Part shown: positions 1 through 8,137 of the stretch, piece after piece
How the letters are laid out: each line of letters starts with the position of its first letter
Position numbering within the stretch: the first letter of the stretch is position 1
Assembly (NCBI RefSeq): GCF_017745275.1
Contig: NZ_JAGHZS010000005.1
Location: 124,001 to 188,000, forward strand
Direction: 5' to 3'
Length of the DNA stretch: 64,000 bases
Source: Chitinophaga sp.
GTDB taxonomy: Bacteria > Bacteroidota > Bacteroidia > Chitinophagales > Chitinophagaceae
Made by a program: the position numbers and the translations under genes
The notes under the pieces: model-generated
Told to the model about the DNA's origin: nothing
Seen by the model: the letters and a program-made list of their open reading frames with translations, nothing else
Databases searched by the model: none

Positions 1-1
1 G

Positions 2-1864
2 AATATTTATAAGAACAACACCGTGTTTAACCGGAATCAGTTAATCGGCGGTATACGGTTAACATCGGAGTTGACCAACTGGTTAACTTTAACCGCACAG
101 GGAAGTGTTGATAATTCCAGTGATGGAACTGAGATTCGGGAATATCCCAAGAACATACAAGGTACTCAAGGTGCCTACAAGGAAGCCATGGCCCGTAATT
201 TAAGCCGTAACCTGAATGCGATGGCCAGAATATATAAGGATGGGCTGTTTACTAAAATGTTTAATGCCAGCTTCACCGCAGGAGGGGAATCTTACTACCG
301 GAAAGATTATATCGTAAGCAACAAAACCAATGGAGACTTCATTAACCCTTTCATTTTTGCTTTAAACAATGGCGCAGATGCTCCGGGGGCCGCAGAAGAA
401 ACCCGGTTTGCTAAAAAGATTAATTCTGTTTTTGGATTCCTGGACCTGTCTTATCACAACTACCTCTTTTTGCAGGTGACGGGTAGAAATGACTGGTCAT
501 CTACACTGGTTAAAGGAAACAATGCTTATTTCTATCCTTCTGCCAATTTGAGTTATGTATTTACGGATGGTATTGCAGCCATGCATAACATCTCCTGGCT
601 GAATTTCGGAAAGTTGACATTGTCTTATGCAGAAACAGGCAGTGATACCGATCCGTATTCTGTTTTTAATGTACTGAATACAGCAGCCTTTAATAAACAG
701 GCGGCACAAACCTATCCTTCTATGTTGAAGTTCCAGGGGATACAGCCGCAACGGAGCCGCCAGTATGAAATTGGTTTAAGTACAGCCATGTTTAACAGCC
801 GTTTGAATGTAGAGATCACCGCTTACTCTATGAAGACCTTTAACCAGATATTGACTAATCCGTTACCTATTTCGTCCGGATTCAACAATATTCAATTGAA
901 TAGAGGCTCTCTGGGTAATAAAGGAATTGAATTTGTGATCAGTGGTTCGCCGGTACGCACCAAAGATTTTTCCTGGAATGTATCTGTGAATGGTGCGCAT
1001 GCACAGAATAAAATATTGGCGCTCGACAATGGTATTGAAGAGCTGACACTGGGTACTTTTTTTGGAGGCAGCGGTATTTCCCAACGCGTGAGAGTGGGTG
1101 ATAATTATGGTACCCTGTATGGTAAAGACTATACGTATAAGGACGGGGAAAAAGTAGTAAAGCGTGCTGTAAATCCACAAACCGGTGCCTTATTGAGCTA
1201 TGATGTAAATGGTAAAAACTATGTTGCCGGTACGCAGTGGGTACTTACAGATAAAGAAGTGCCTATTGGTAATTCACAACCATTTTTAACCGGTGGTATT
1301 GCGAACACTTTCAGGTATAAAAACCTGTCCCTGTACGTGATGATGGACGGCAAATTTGGAGGAGATACTTATTTCGGTACTTATGCGGCGGCAATGGGTA
1401 ATGGTCTGCTGAAAGAAACATTGAAAGAACGTGATGGTGGCGGATTGCCTATTGTATATCCTGATGGTAGTACTGCCAATACCGGCGTTAATTTCGGTGG
1501 TGTTTTTGCAGATGGTAAACCCAATACAGATGTAGTGAGTTATCAATGGTATTATCTCGGTACTTACTCTTCCTGGAACCACCTCGGTGTACCCCGTTCT
1601 GCCGCTGTATTTCAGAACAGCTGGATGAAACTACGGGAAGTAGCATTAAGCTATCAGCTACCTCAATCATGGGTGAAGAAAACCAGGGTGCTTCAGCAGC
1701 TCAGCGTTTCCCTGATAGGCAGAGACCTGTTCTATCTCTTTACTACCATTCCAAAAGGATTGAATCCGGAAGGCGTAAACGGTATTGGTAACGTACAGGG
1801 TATTGAGTATTCTTCCATGCCACGTATCCGTTCCTTTGGTTTCACAGTGAAAGCATCTTTATAA
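2..1864 (+). CDS. SusC/RagA-type TonB-linked outer-membrane porin, C-terminal part (5' end outside window)
   Basis: The frame is open from base 2 with no stop, so the GTG at 23 is internal and the true start lies to the left. The 620 visible residues are the beta-barrel part of a SusC-like protein; whole family members are about 1000-1100 residues. Alternating amphipathic strands run throughout. Typical landmarks are RNDWSSTL, an NRGSLGNKGIEF segment, SWMKLREVALSYQLP and a closing strand ending FGFTVKASL. In this family the barrel, closed by a SusD lid, imports oligosaccharides or peptides using TonB energy. The SusD gene follows after 15 bp, so the two form one transcription unit. The substrate cannot be told from this fragment: no glycoside hydrolase is cotranscribed in view, and the next gene, glgB, is separated by a terminator. 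Confidence 0.93.
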   Translation, partial: NIYKNNTVFNRNQLIGGIRLTSELTNWLTLTAQGSVDNSSDGTEIREYPKNIQGTQGAYKEAMARNLSRNLNAMARIYKDGLFTKMFNASFTAGGESYYRKDYIVSNKTNGDFINPFIFALNNGADAPGAAEETRFAKKINSVFGFLDLSYHNYLFLQVTGRNDWSSTLVKGNNAYFYPSANLSYVFTDGIAAMHNISWLNFGKLTLSYAETGSDTDPYSVFNVLNTAAFNKQAAQTYPSMLKFQGIQPQRSRQYEIGLSTAMFNSRLNVEITAYSMKTFNQILTNPLPISSGFNNIQLNRGSLGNKGIEFVISGSPVRTKDFSWNVSVNGAHAQNKILALDNGIEELTLGTFFGGSGISQRVRVGDNYGTLYGKDYTYKDGEKVVKRAVNPQTGALLSYDVNGKNYVAGTQWVLTDKEVPIGNSQPFLTGGIANTFRYKNLSLYVMMDGKFGGDTYFGTYAAAMGNGLLKETLKERDGGGLPIVYPDGSTANTGVNFGGVFADGKPNTDVVSYQWYYLGTYSSWNHLGVPRSAAVFQNSWMKLREVALSYQLPQSWVKKTRVLQQLSVSLIGRDLFYLFTTIPKGLNPEGVNGIGNVQGIEYSSMPRIRSFGFTVKASL

Positions 1865-1879
1865 TATCAAAAACATTCC

Positions 1880-3505
1880 ATGATGAAGAATATACAACGA
1901 TCTATATATAGTATGCTGATAGGTGCCGCCCTGGTGGGAATGGGATCCTGCACAAAAGATTTTGAGGAAATAAACAAGCCTTATAAGCAGGCCGATGAAC
2001 AAACAGCTTCCATTCCAGGCTTGTTTAACGGCTTGGTGTCTTCACTCGGCAAATATGGAGATGATGCACTTAACGTAAGTCTCCTTTACCCGATTACCAA
2101 TCAGCAGGCGCGTCAGAATACAGTGGCGCCTTATATCAACTATAGTGGTACCTTCTGGAGCCAGTATTATCCGGATTTGCTGACCTATAAAGCATTGCTG
2201 AAAAAGATAGCTGAGCAGCCCTCTCCGAAGGCATTTGATAATGTACGGCATATGGCCACTGTATTATTGGCATCGAAAACATTACGTATGCTGGATTATT
2301 ATGGAGATATCCCATATTCACAGGCTTCTAATGCGCGTGATGGTGCTGGATATTATCGTCCGGCCTACGATGCGCAGCAGGATGTATATAAGAGTGTGCT
2401 GCAGGGCCTGAAAAATGCTGCAGATAGTATTACTTCAGATCCTTCCCAAACCAGTATTGGCGCTTCAGAGAGTTACCTGAAAAATGATTTCAACGCCTGG
2501 CGAAAATTTGCGAATGCATTACGTTTACGCTATGCCGTTAGACTTTACAACAAAGAGAACGCCTTGTCGTCCGCCATTATTAAAGAAATCCTGGAGGGGA
2601 ATAAGCCATTGCCGGCCAACCAGTCGGTCACTGCTTTGCAGAACGATAATTTCGGGTTATGGCCCAACCTGATTGCCGGAGCCAGTGGTGCTATATTGGA
2701 AAGATTAAGCAGTAAATGGGATTCTTACCGGGAATTGTCTATTTCCAATATCCGGATGAGCAGCAATGTATGGAAACAGATGTCTTCCTCTGATGATCCT
2801 TCCGGTAAAGACATTTATGATCCCAGGTGTGTGGTATTCTTTATGACCAATAACGCCGATAAGTGGGTGCCGCAACCCCAGGATGGCTCTGTGGCAGATG
2901 GAGGACGTCCGTTTGATAATGGAACAGAAAGAAAGGCGATAGGCAGTGATCCGCAGAACAAATTTGCTACGTTTAATTATTTCATCGCCTACGATAGGCT
3001 TTATTACCCTATCCTGGTGATTACGGAAGCGGATGTACATTTCCTGAAAGCGGAAATCTACCAGCGTGGAATGGGAGTTGCAAAAAATACAACATTGGCA
3101 AAAACGGAATATGAAGCAGGATTAAAGGCTTCGGTGGATTTTTGGTATGCCTACACGCAGCAATCGCAGATATGGCTGCAAAAACCGCCGGCACCCGATG
3201 CTACAAAAATGAATGCATTTATCAATCACCCGGCAGTGGCTTATAACGGTGCCAACGATGCGGACGCACTGAAGAAAATTGCTACGCAGGCATGGCTGGC
3301 TACGATGTTCCAGCCGGCAGAGGCCTGGGCAATTGTAAGAAGAACCGGTTTAACGCCGAAAGATCCACTTTACAACCCCGGTAGTATTAACAAGCTGCCT
3401 TATCCGGACGATGAAAACGTGAATAACCACGAAAACTGGAATAAAGTGACCAAAGGAGCTACCCCAGCCGAACAGGTAGCTACCAAAGTATATTGGATGC
3501 AATAA
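1880..3505 (+). CDS. SusD/RagB-like nutrient-binding outer-membrane lipoprotein
   Basis: 541 residues, beginning with a lipoprotein signal: basic start, hydrophobic core, then GMGSC with the lipidated cysteine at residue 24. The body is helix-rich with the TPR-like SusD fold. Recognisable segments are DFEEINKPY near the mature N-terminus, MLDYYGDIPYSQA around 140, ANALRLRYAVRLYN around 210 and ITEADVHFLKAEIYQRG around 380. It most resembles the SusD-like subgroup that ends with a Y-P-x-DE-x-N-N motif (YPDDENVNNHENW here). In the known system it sits on the cell surface and closes the SusC barrel while holding the ligand. It is 15 bp downstream of the susC gene, and a strong terminator follows its stop. 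The ligand is unknown. Confidence 0.93.
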   Translation: MMKNIQRSIYSMLIGAALVGMGSCTKDFEEINKPYKQADEQTASIPGLFNGLVSSLGKYGDDALNVSLLYPITNQQARQNTVAPYINYSGTFWSQYYPDLLTYKALLKKIAEQPSPKAFDNVRHMATVLLASKTLRMLDYYGDIPYSQASNARDGAGYYRPAYDAQQDVYKSVLQGLKNAADSITSDPSQTSIGASESYLKNDFNAWRKFANALRLRYAVRLYNKENALSSAIIKEILEGNKPLPANQSVTALQNDNFGLWPNLIAGASGAILERLSSKWDSYRELSISNIRMSSNVWKQMSSSDDPSGKDIYDPRCVVFFMTNNADKWVPQPQDGSVADGGRPFDNGTERKAIGSDPQNKFATFNYFIAYDRLYYPILVITEADVHFLKAEIYQRGMGVAKNTTLAKTEYEAGLKASVDFWYAYTQQSQIWLQKPPAPDATKMNAFINHPAVAYNGANDADALKKIATQAWLATMFQPAEAWAIVRRTGLTPKDPLYNPGSINKLPYPDDENVNNHENWNKVTKGATPAEQVATKVYWMQ

Positions 3506-3541
3506 CTGCAAAATCAGGATAGTGACCAGTTAAAGTTAAAG

Positions 3542-3571
3542 AGGCTGCCAGGGAATCCGGCAGCCTTTTTT
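3542..3571 (+). terminator. Intrinsic terminator after susCD
   Basis: An 8-bp GC-rich stem (AGGCTGCC with GGCAGCCT) and a 9-nt loop are followed by six T. It closes the susCD unit and separates it from glgB. Confidence 0.88.
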
Positions 3572-3657
3572 CTTTTAAAAATAACTGTTTCCCGGGATCC
3601 TCCATTTTCCCAAATTTTGCCTACCTTGTTTAGAACACATCCAATTCACACGTTACT

Positions 3658-5592
3658 ATGATCGGAGATACTAATCGCGCTTTACAGTATGTTGAACCGT
3701 TTACCCTATTTTCTTCCACGGATATTACCCTGTTTCAGGCCGGATCACACTACCGGCTATACGAAAAATTTGGTGCTCACCCTATGGAAGTTGAGGGAGC
3801 CAACGGTACCTATTTCGCAGTATGGGCACCGGATGCTGCCTTCGTAGCAGTAATGGGAGATTTCAACGAGTGGGACCATTACAGTCATACGCTGTTTCCC
3901 CGTTGGGATAACTCCGGGATCTGGGAAGGGTTTGTACCTGGCGTAAAAGCGGGATCGCTGTACAAGTATTTTATCCGGTCGCATAGTGGGGAGGAGTTGA
4001 TAAAGGGGGATCCTTATGCCAATTATTGGGAAGTACGCCCTAAAACGGCCTCCATAGTATATCCGCTGGATTATGAATGGGATGATAAGAAGTGGATGAC
4101 CCAACGGGCAAAGCGGAATTCCCTCCATAGTCCTTTTGCTGTATACGAGGTGCACCTGGGTTCCTGGCGGCGTCCGGACCCTACCGATCCGGAGCGGGTG
4201 TATTCTTACCAGGAAATAGCGGAGATGCTGGTGCCTTATGTTAAGGAAATGGGTTTTACCCATGTGGAGCTGATGCCGGTGATGGAGCATCCGTTCGACG
4301 GTTCCTGGGGCTATCAGCTCACGGGGTATTTTGCGCCTACTTCCAGGCATGGTACGCCACAGGATTTCATGGAAATGGTGGAAGCCTTTCACCTGGCCGA
4401 TATCGGAGTGATCCTGGATTGGGTGCCTTCGCATTTCCCGTATGATGCGCATGGGTTGTATCGTTTCGACGGCTCTCACGTGTATGAATATGCGGATATG
4501 CGGAAGGGTTATCATCCGGATTGGAATAGTTATATTTTTAATTATGCGCGGAACGAGGTAAGATCCTTCCTGTTGAGTAATGCAGTGTTCTGGTTCGACC
4601 GGTTCCATGCGGATGGCTTGCGGGTAGATGCGATTGCGTCTATGATTCACCTGGATTATTCGCGGCAGCGGGATGCCTGGGTCCCTAATGAGCTGGGCGG
4701 CAATGAAAACCTGGAGGCGATCAGTTTCCTGAAGAAGCTGAACGAAACTGTGTATGCGCTGTTTCCCGATGTTCAAACCATTGCGGAAGATTCCACTTCC
4801 CACTATGGTGTTTCCCGGCCTACGTTTATGGGAGGATTGGGTTTTGGGATGAAATGGATGATGGGTTGGATGAATGATACCCTGGATTATTTTAAGAAAG
4901 ATCCCATTCATCGCAAGTGGTATCAGAATGACCTGACCTTTAGTTTGGTATATGCTTTTGGCGAGAACTTCATGTTACCGTTGAGCCATGATGAAGTAGT
5001 ACATGGGAAGTCGCCGATGCTATATAAAATGCCGGGCGATGACTGGCAGAAGTTTGCCAATCTCCGTTTGCTGTATAGTTACATGTATACACATCCGGGT
5101 ACCAAGCTGTTGTTTATGGGAGATGAGTTTGGGCAAACGTCGGAGTGGAATTACAAGGGTGAGTTGGACTGGCACCTGATGCAACATGCTACCCATAAGG
5201 GATTGAAGGCATTTGTACAAGATTTGAACCAGTTGTATACCAGTGCCAGTGCGTTATATGAACAGCAATTTGATGCCGCCGGATTTGAATGGATAACTGT
5301 TAATGATTATGATAATTGTGTGTTGGCATATGTTAGAAAAGGAATACAGCCGGGAGATGTATTACTGGTAGTACTGAATATGACACCGGTAGTGAGAGAG
5401 AATTACCTGGTAGGCCTGCCGGTGGCAGGAGCGTGGGTAGAAGTGTTGAACAGCGATGCGCCGGCGTACTATGGAAGTGGGGTAGTAAACACCGGTATCT
5501 TACAAACAGTTAAACAAACTTATAACGGTAGAGACTATACGCTTTCTTTACGTTTGCCTCCTTTGGGTGTAACGATATTGAAGTTGCAGTAG
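3658..5592 (+). CDS. glgB: 1,4-alpha-glucan branching enzyme (GH13)
   Basis: 644 residues, a usual size for short GlgB proteins. An N-terminal CBM48-like domain (about residues 45-130, YFAVWAPDA...GDFNEW) precedes the GH13 barrel. Conserved regions are present: DWVPSHF (region I), GLRVDA with the nucleophile Asp324 (region II), AEDST with the acid/base Glu377 (region III) and LSHDEVVHGK with Asp445 (region IV). The C-terminal all-beta domain ends in PPLGVTILKLQ. The enzyme cuts alpha-1,4 glucan chains and re-attaches the piece through alpha-1,6 bonds in cytoplasmic glycogen synthesis. The ATG at 3658 is the first start upstream of the conserved region. No other glycogen gene is in view; terminators lie on both sides, so it appears to be transcribed alone. 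Confidence 0.96.
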   Translation: MIGDTNRALQYVEPFTLFSSTDITLFQAGSHYRLYEKFGAHPMEVEGANGTYFAVWAPDAAFVAVMGDFNEWDHYSHTLFPRWDNSGIWEGFVPGVKAGSLYKYFIRSHSGEELIKGDPYANYWEVRPKTASIVYPLDYEWDDKKWMTQRAKRNSLHSPFAVYEVHLGSWRRPDPTDPERVYSYQEIAEMLVPYVKEMGFTHVELMPVMEHPFDGSWGYQLTGYFAPTSRHGTPQDFMEMVEAFHLADIGVILDWVPSHFPYDAHGLYRFDGSHVYEYADMRKGYHPDWNSYIFNYARNEVRSFLLSNAVFWFDRFHADGLRVDAIASMIHLDYSRQRDAWVPNELGGNENLEAISFLKKLNETVYALFPDVQTIAEDSTSHYGVSRPTFMGGLGFGMKWMMGWMNDTLDYFKKDPIHRKWYQNDLTFSLVYAFGENFMLPLSHDEVVHGKSPMLYKMPGDDWQKFANLRLLYSYMYTHPGTKLLFMGDEFGQTSEWNYKGELDWHLMQHATHKGLKAFVQDLNQLYTSASALYEQQFDAAGFEWITVNDYDNCVLAYVRKGIQPGDVLLVVLNMTPVVRENYLVGLPVAGAWVEVLNSDAPAYYGSGVVNTGILQTVKQTYNGRDYTLSLRLPPLGVTILKLQ

Positions 5593-5646
5593 GGCGTAAA
5601 CGTCATCCTGGTATACTATTCCCGGTTTAAAAATATTTTATGTGCT

Positions 5647-5680
5647 AAAAGCTTGTCTCCCAGGAGACAAGCTTTTTTTT
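5647..5680 (+). terminator. Intrinsic terminator after glgB
   Basis: A nearly uninterrupted self-complementary hairpin (AAAAGCTTGTCTCC and its complement, about 12 usable base pairs with a 4-nt loop) runs into a T tract at 5673-5680. It lies 55 bp after the glgB stop. Confidence 0.88.
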
Positions 5681-5736
5681 TGATATAAATTTTTATTACG
5701 GTTAAACTTTCTGGTCTTAATCTCATCTATTATCAG

Positions 5737-5752
5737 GCTGCTCCGGAGCAGC
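5737..5752. promoter_or_regulatory. 16-bp perfect palindrome upstream of the DUF4382 gene
   Basis: GCTGCTCCGGAGCAGC reads the same on both strands and is flanked by ATTAT and ATAAT, extending the symmetry. It lies about 100 bp before the next gene and has no T tract, so it looks more like a protein-binding dyad than a terminator. The binding protein is unknown. Confidence 0.35.
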
Positions 5753-5851
5753 AATAATGCCAAAGGATCGAACGTTTGATATAATGCGTAATCGTTCAGC
5801 CAAAACAGTACAAACCATATAATTTTATTAGACACTTAAAACCGTTCATTT

Positions 5852-6760
5852 ATGAAAAACTTTCTCCGTAAGCCGGGGCTTGGTTTCGTGATGGCAATTG
5901 TTGTTGCCTTCTCCATTCTGGAGTCTTGTTCAAAGGACAATTCGGCTTCCTCCCCCAATACATCTGCGAATCAGCAGAAAGTAAGCTTATTCCTTTCTGA
6001 TGATCCAGGTCTTTTTGACAAGGTATTACTGGATATCAGGAAAGTAGAAGTGTTGGTAGATACGTGTGGTAAAACAGATGACGACGGATGGAACGATAGA
6101 GACAGATGCTGGTGGGACGAAGACGGGGACCACGACAGGAAGCCTAAGCCGGATAGTTGCCAGGTGTGGGATTCACTCGGTATTCATCCCGGTATCTATG
6201 ACCTGCTGACCCTGCGTAACGGTGCAGACACGCTGCTGGCGGGTGGTCATGTTCATAAAGGCATTATGAAACGTATCCGTATTACTATTGGTGACCAGAA
6301 TTCCCTCGTGAAAGATGGAGTTACTTATCCGTTGAGATCTGTATCCGGTCAATCAAAGATTATCGTAAGAGTACGTCATGATGAATGGGATCAGCTGAGC
6401 TCTGATGACCTGCAGCTGTGGCTGGATTTTGACATACAACGCTCTATCATTGACGTAAGAAACGGCCATTTCGTCCTCAGACCCTACATTAATGTATTCA
6501 CTATCCTGAAAATGGGAAGCCTCTCTGGTCGCGTAACGCCATGGGAAGCATATCCGGTGATTTCCGTATACAATAATAACAATGATACTTTATATGCGCT
6601 GCCATGGAGAGATGGTAATTATAAAGTACGTGGCCTGAAAGTAGGCAACTGGAATGTATTTGTAAATGCTTCCAATGGTTACAAAGACACTACCATTACC
6701 AATGTGAGCATACAACGAGGTAAAGACACACGCGTAGGAGATATTAGACTGCATAAATAA
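5852..6760 (+). CDS. DUF4382-domain lipoprotein
   Basis: 302 residues. A lipoprotein signal ends in LESC with the lipid cysteine at residue 26, so the protein is probably anchored at the outer membrane. The DUF4382 signature begins near residue 43 (VSLFLSDDPGLFDKVLLDIRKVEV) and runs to about 225. Within it, residues 72-103 form an unusual insert that is very rich in Asp and Trp with three cysteines (72, 86, 103), a possible metal or calcium site. The last 75 residues (LSGRVTPWEAYPVISVYN...) resemble the beta-sandwich carboxypeptidase regulatory-like fold. The function of DUF4382 proteins is not established. The gene stands alone between terminators. Confidence 0.85.
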   Translation: MKNFLRKPGLGFVMAIVVAFSILESCSKDNSASSPNTSANQQKVSLFLSDDPGLFDKVLLDIRKVEVLVDTCGKTDDDGWNDRDRCWWDEDGDHDRKPKPDSCQVWDSLGIHPGIYDLLTLRNGADTLLAGGHVHKGIMKRIRITIGDQNSLVKDGVTYPLRSVSGQSKIIVRVRHDEWDQLSSDDLQLWLDFDIQRSIIDVRNGHFVLRPYINVFTILKMGSLSGRVTPWEAYPVISVYNNNNDTLYALPWRDGNYKVRGLKVGNWNVFVNASNGYKDTTITNVSIQRGKDTRVGDIRLHK

Positions 6761-6778
6761 TTGAGATAGACCCTATCG

Positions 6779-6822
6779 CATCCTGCTGTTGGCGTTTTTT
6801 CGCCGGCAGCAGGATGTTTTTT
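6779..6822 (+). terminator. Intrinsic terminator after the DUF4382 gene
   Basis: CATCCTGCTG pairs with CAGCAGGATG; after a TT/GG mismatch an inner GGCG/CGCC stem continues, with a 6-nt T loop. Six T follow. It begins 18 bp after the stop codon. An ATG at 6814 inside the hairpin is unlikely to be the start of the next gene. Confidence 0.88.
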
Positions 6823-6861
6823 ATATGTGGAAAATATTTAACTTGTGCAAAAGACTTCAAA

Positions 6862-7464
6862 ATGATACAAAAGGCGTTTTTATATCTATTGCTGCAGATA
6901 GTGGTGGCCGGCAGTTGCCTGGCACAGGTGAAAATCAACCAGCGTGACGCCCAGGGGCGTAAGCAGGGACGCTGGGTGGAAGAAGTAGGGGAAGTCAGGG
7001 GAGAACCCGGCTACAGTTGGGAAGGGACTTATAAGAACGACCGTAAAGAAGGGGTGTGGAAGAAAACATCGTCTATCGGAAATTTAATAGCGGAAGAAAC
7101 TTTTAAGAATAATGTGTTGGATGGCTATTGCCGGTACTTTTACCCCAATGGAAAGCCAAGTGAAGAGGGGGCTTATATTTCTATAGAGGTAGAAGGGCAG
7201 CGGGATACCATTATGATTATTGATCCCGTTACTAATGTGGAAACACCTACAGAAATCATCCGGAAAGGGAATTCCGTGCGCAATGGTGTATGGAAATTGT
7301 ATGATGAAGAAACGGGCAAAATAGCGAAGGAATATTACAAACGTGGTGAAACCGTTACTGCTGGCGAGTTGGGAGATAGTACTACCGAAGCGCCGGCGCC
7401 GGTGAAAAAGGCAGTGCTGCAATTGCCGCATGAAAATGAAGGCAGGCATAAAAAGAAGGGATAA
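6862..7464 (+). CDS. Secreted MORN-repeat (YwqK-like) protein
   Basis: The start at ATG 6862 is chosen because it gives a clean signal peptide (MIQKAFLYLL... cleaved after CLA near residue 21); the in-frame ATG at 6814 lies inside the preceding terminator. The mature 180 residues carry degenerate MORN_2 repeats: KQGRWVEE, GTYKNDRKEGVWKK, a third unit with YFYPNGKPSEEGAY, and NGVWKLYDEETGKIAKEYY. Such repeats form beta-hairpin stacks; proteins of this type are often labelled YwqK-like antitoxins, but no toxin partner is present, so that label should not be read as a function. The C-terminus is basic and repetitive (KKKG). A terminator follows immediately. Confidence 0.8.
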   Translation: MIQKAFLYLLLQIVVAGSCLAQVKINQRDAQGRKQGRWVEEVGEVRGEPGYSWEGTYKNDRKEGVWKKTSSIGNLIAEETFKNNVLDGYCRYFYPNGKPSEEGAYISIEVEGQRDTIMIIDPVTNVETPTEIIRKGNSVRNGVWKLYDEETGKIAKEYYKRGETVTAGELGDSTTEAPAPVKKAVLQLPHENEGRHKKKG

Positions 7465-7489
7465 ACAGATTATTTAAAAATGAACAGCG

Positions 7490-7535
7490 AAAAAGCTAAA
7501 ATGAACAAAAAGATTTGTCCATTTTAGCTTTTTTT
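7490..7535 (+). terminator. Intrinsic terminator after the MORN gene
   Basis: A 14-bp stem, AAAAAGCTAAAATG with CATTTTAGCTTTTT, has a 16-nt loop and is followed by more T. It is AT-rich but long, and begins 25 bp after the stop. Its A-tract also makes it usable from the other strand. Confidence 0.75.
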
Positions 7536-7620
7536 CTGTAATTTCATTTTAGGATGTTAATCTTCTGGAACCCCAAGTCCACGATTTATTTTTATTGTTT
7601 AATCCTTTTAATTTGTTTGT

Positions 7621-7779
7621 ATGAAAAGCCTAAGTATCAGCCAAGGGGAAAATCCGCAGGAATTGCACGCAATCGATTATAACGCAACTGACAAAATGGA
7701 AATCCTTTTCAGGGCCATATTTATCTTTTTAGTGTTTTGCGCATTGACATCGATCATTTTTCTGTCTGTTATATATTAA
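7621..7779 (+). CDS. Small single-pass membrane protein, 52 aa
   Basis: An ORF of 52 codons from ATG to TAA. The N-terminal half is polar and partly acidic (MKSLSISQGENPQELH...), followed by a basic residue and one hydrophobic segment of about 22 residues (about 29-51) ending at the C-terminus. That layout predicts a tail-anchored inner-membrane peptide with its N-terminus in the cytoplasm. It lies between two terminator-like hairpins, in a gap with no other gene. I do not recognise the family. Support is the coding-like organisation only; whether it is translated is unproven. Confidence 0.45.
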   Translation: MKSLSISQGENPQELHAIDYNATDKMEILFRAIFIFLVFCALTSIIFLSVIY

Positions 7780-7814
7780 TCAAAATATTTAAAAAGTGTT
7801 GTCACAGGCAACAC

Positions 7815-7864
7815 GCAAAAAATCAACGGCGCCACCGGAATTATCCGCCTGGCGCCGTTGATTT
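7815..7864 (-). terminator. Strong inverted repeat, probable minus-strand terminator
   Basis: A 15-bp perfect stem (AAATCAACGGCGCCA with TGGCGCCGTTGATTT) has a 15-nt loop. Reading on the minus strand it is followed by six T; on the plus strand the tail is poor. It therefore best serves transcripts arriving from the GH31 gene, although it lies 270 bp beyond that stop. A small GTGTTG/CAACAC hairpin sits beside it at 7796-7814. Confidence 0.6.
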
Positions 7865-8137
7865 GAATACCATTCCTGCTGATTGCTAAATTGATTTTTT
7901 CTGCTAAAAATCCCTGTGGTAAATAGTTTGAAGCGAATTTATTTTTTAATGTTTGTTTGACATTCTTAATTCAATGTTAACAACTTATTCATTTTGTTCA
8001 TTGTGAATTTCAAGGCCGCAGACATTTTGTACAGTCAGATTTAGCATCTAATTTCGTATCTCTAAAGTTGGCATAGGTTATGAAACCGGCGCGAGATCTC
8101 TATCTGAAGTGCCTTTTCTTTTTCTCTTTAGCTATCA
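7865..8137. other. Gene-free AT-rich stretch with a possible gene remnant at its right edge
   Basis: No full gene is seen. At 8080-8151 (plus strand) a 23-codon ORF starts MKPARDLYLKCLFFF and looks like the signal peptide of a secreted protein, but stops at once. Its last 14 bases overlap the 3' end of the GH31 gene. A TAATTTCG sequence at 8049-8056 is one base off the Bacteroidota -7 box. This may be the truncated 5' end of a lost gene, or chance. Confidence 0.25.

Noticed and set aside
3757..4911. Long open frame antisense to glgB (384 codons)
   Set aside because: It lies wholly opposite a well-supported GH13 gene, has a His/Pro/Arg-rich composition without any recognisable domain, and is explained by codon bias of the sense strand.
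1..5592. A starch-utilisation locus made of susCD plus glgB
   Set aside because: A strong terminator separates them, GlgB is a cytoplasmic biosynthetic enzyme, and no exported amylase is present.
6814..6861. Upstream start for the MORN protein at 6814
   Set aside because: The ATG is inside the preceding terminator hairpin and the added residues spoil the signal peptide.
6862..7464. Toxin-antitoxin role for the YwqK-like MORN protein
   Set aside because: It has an export signal and no toxin gene next to it; the label comes from a repeat family, not function.
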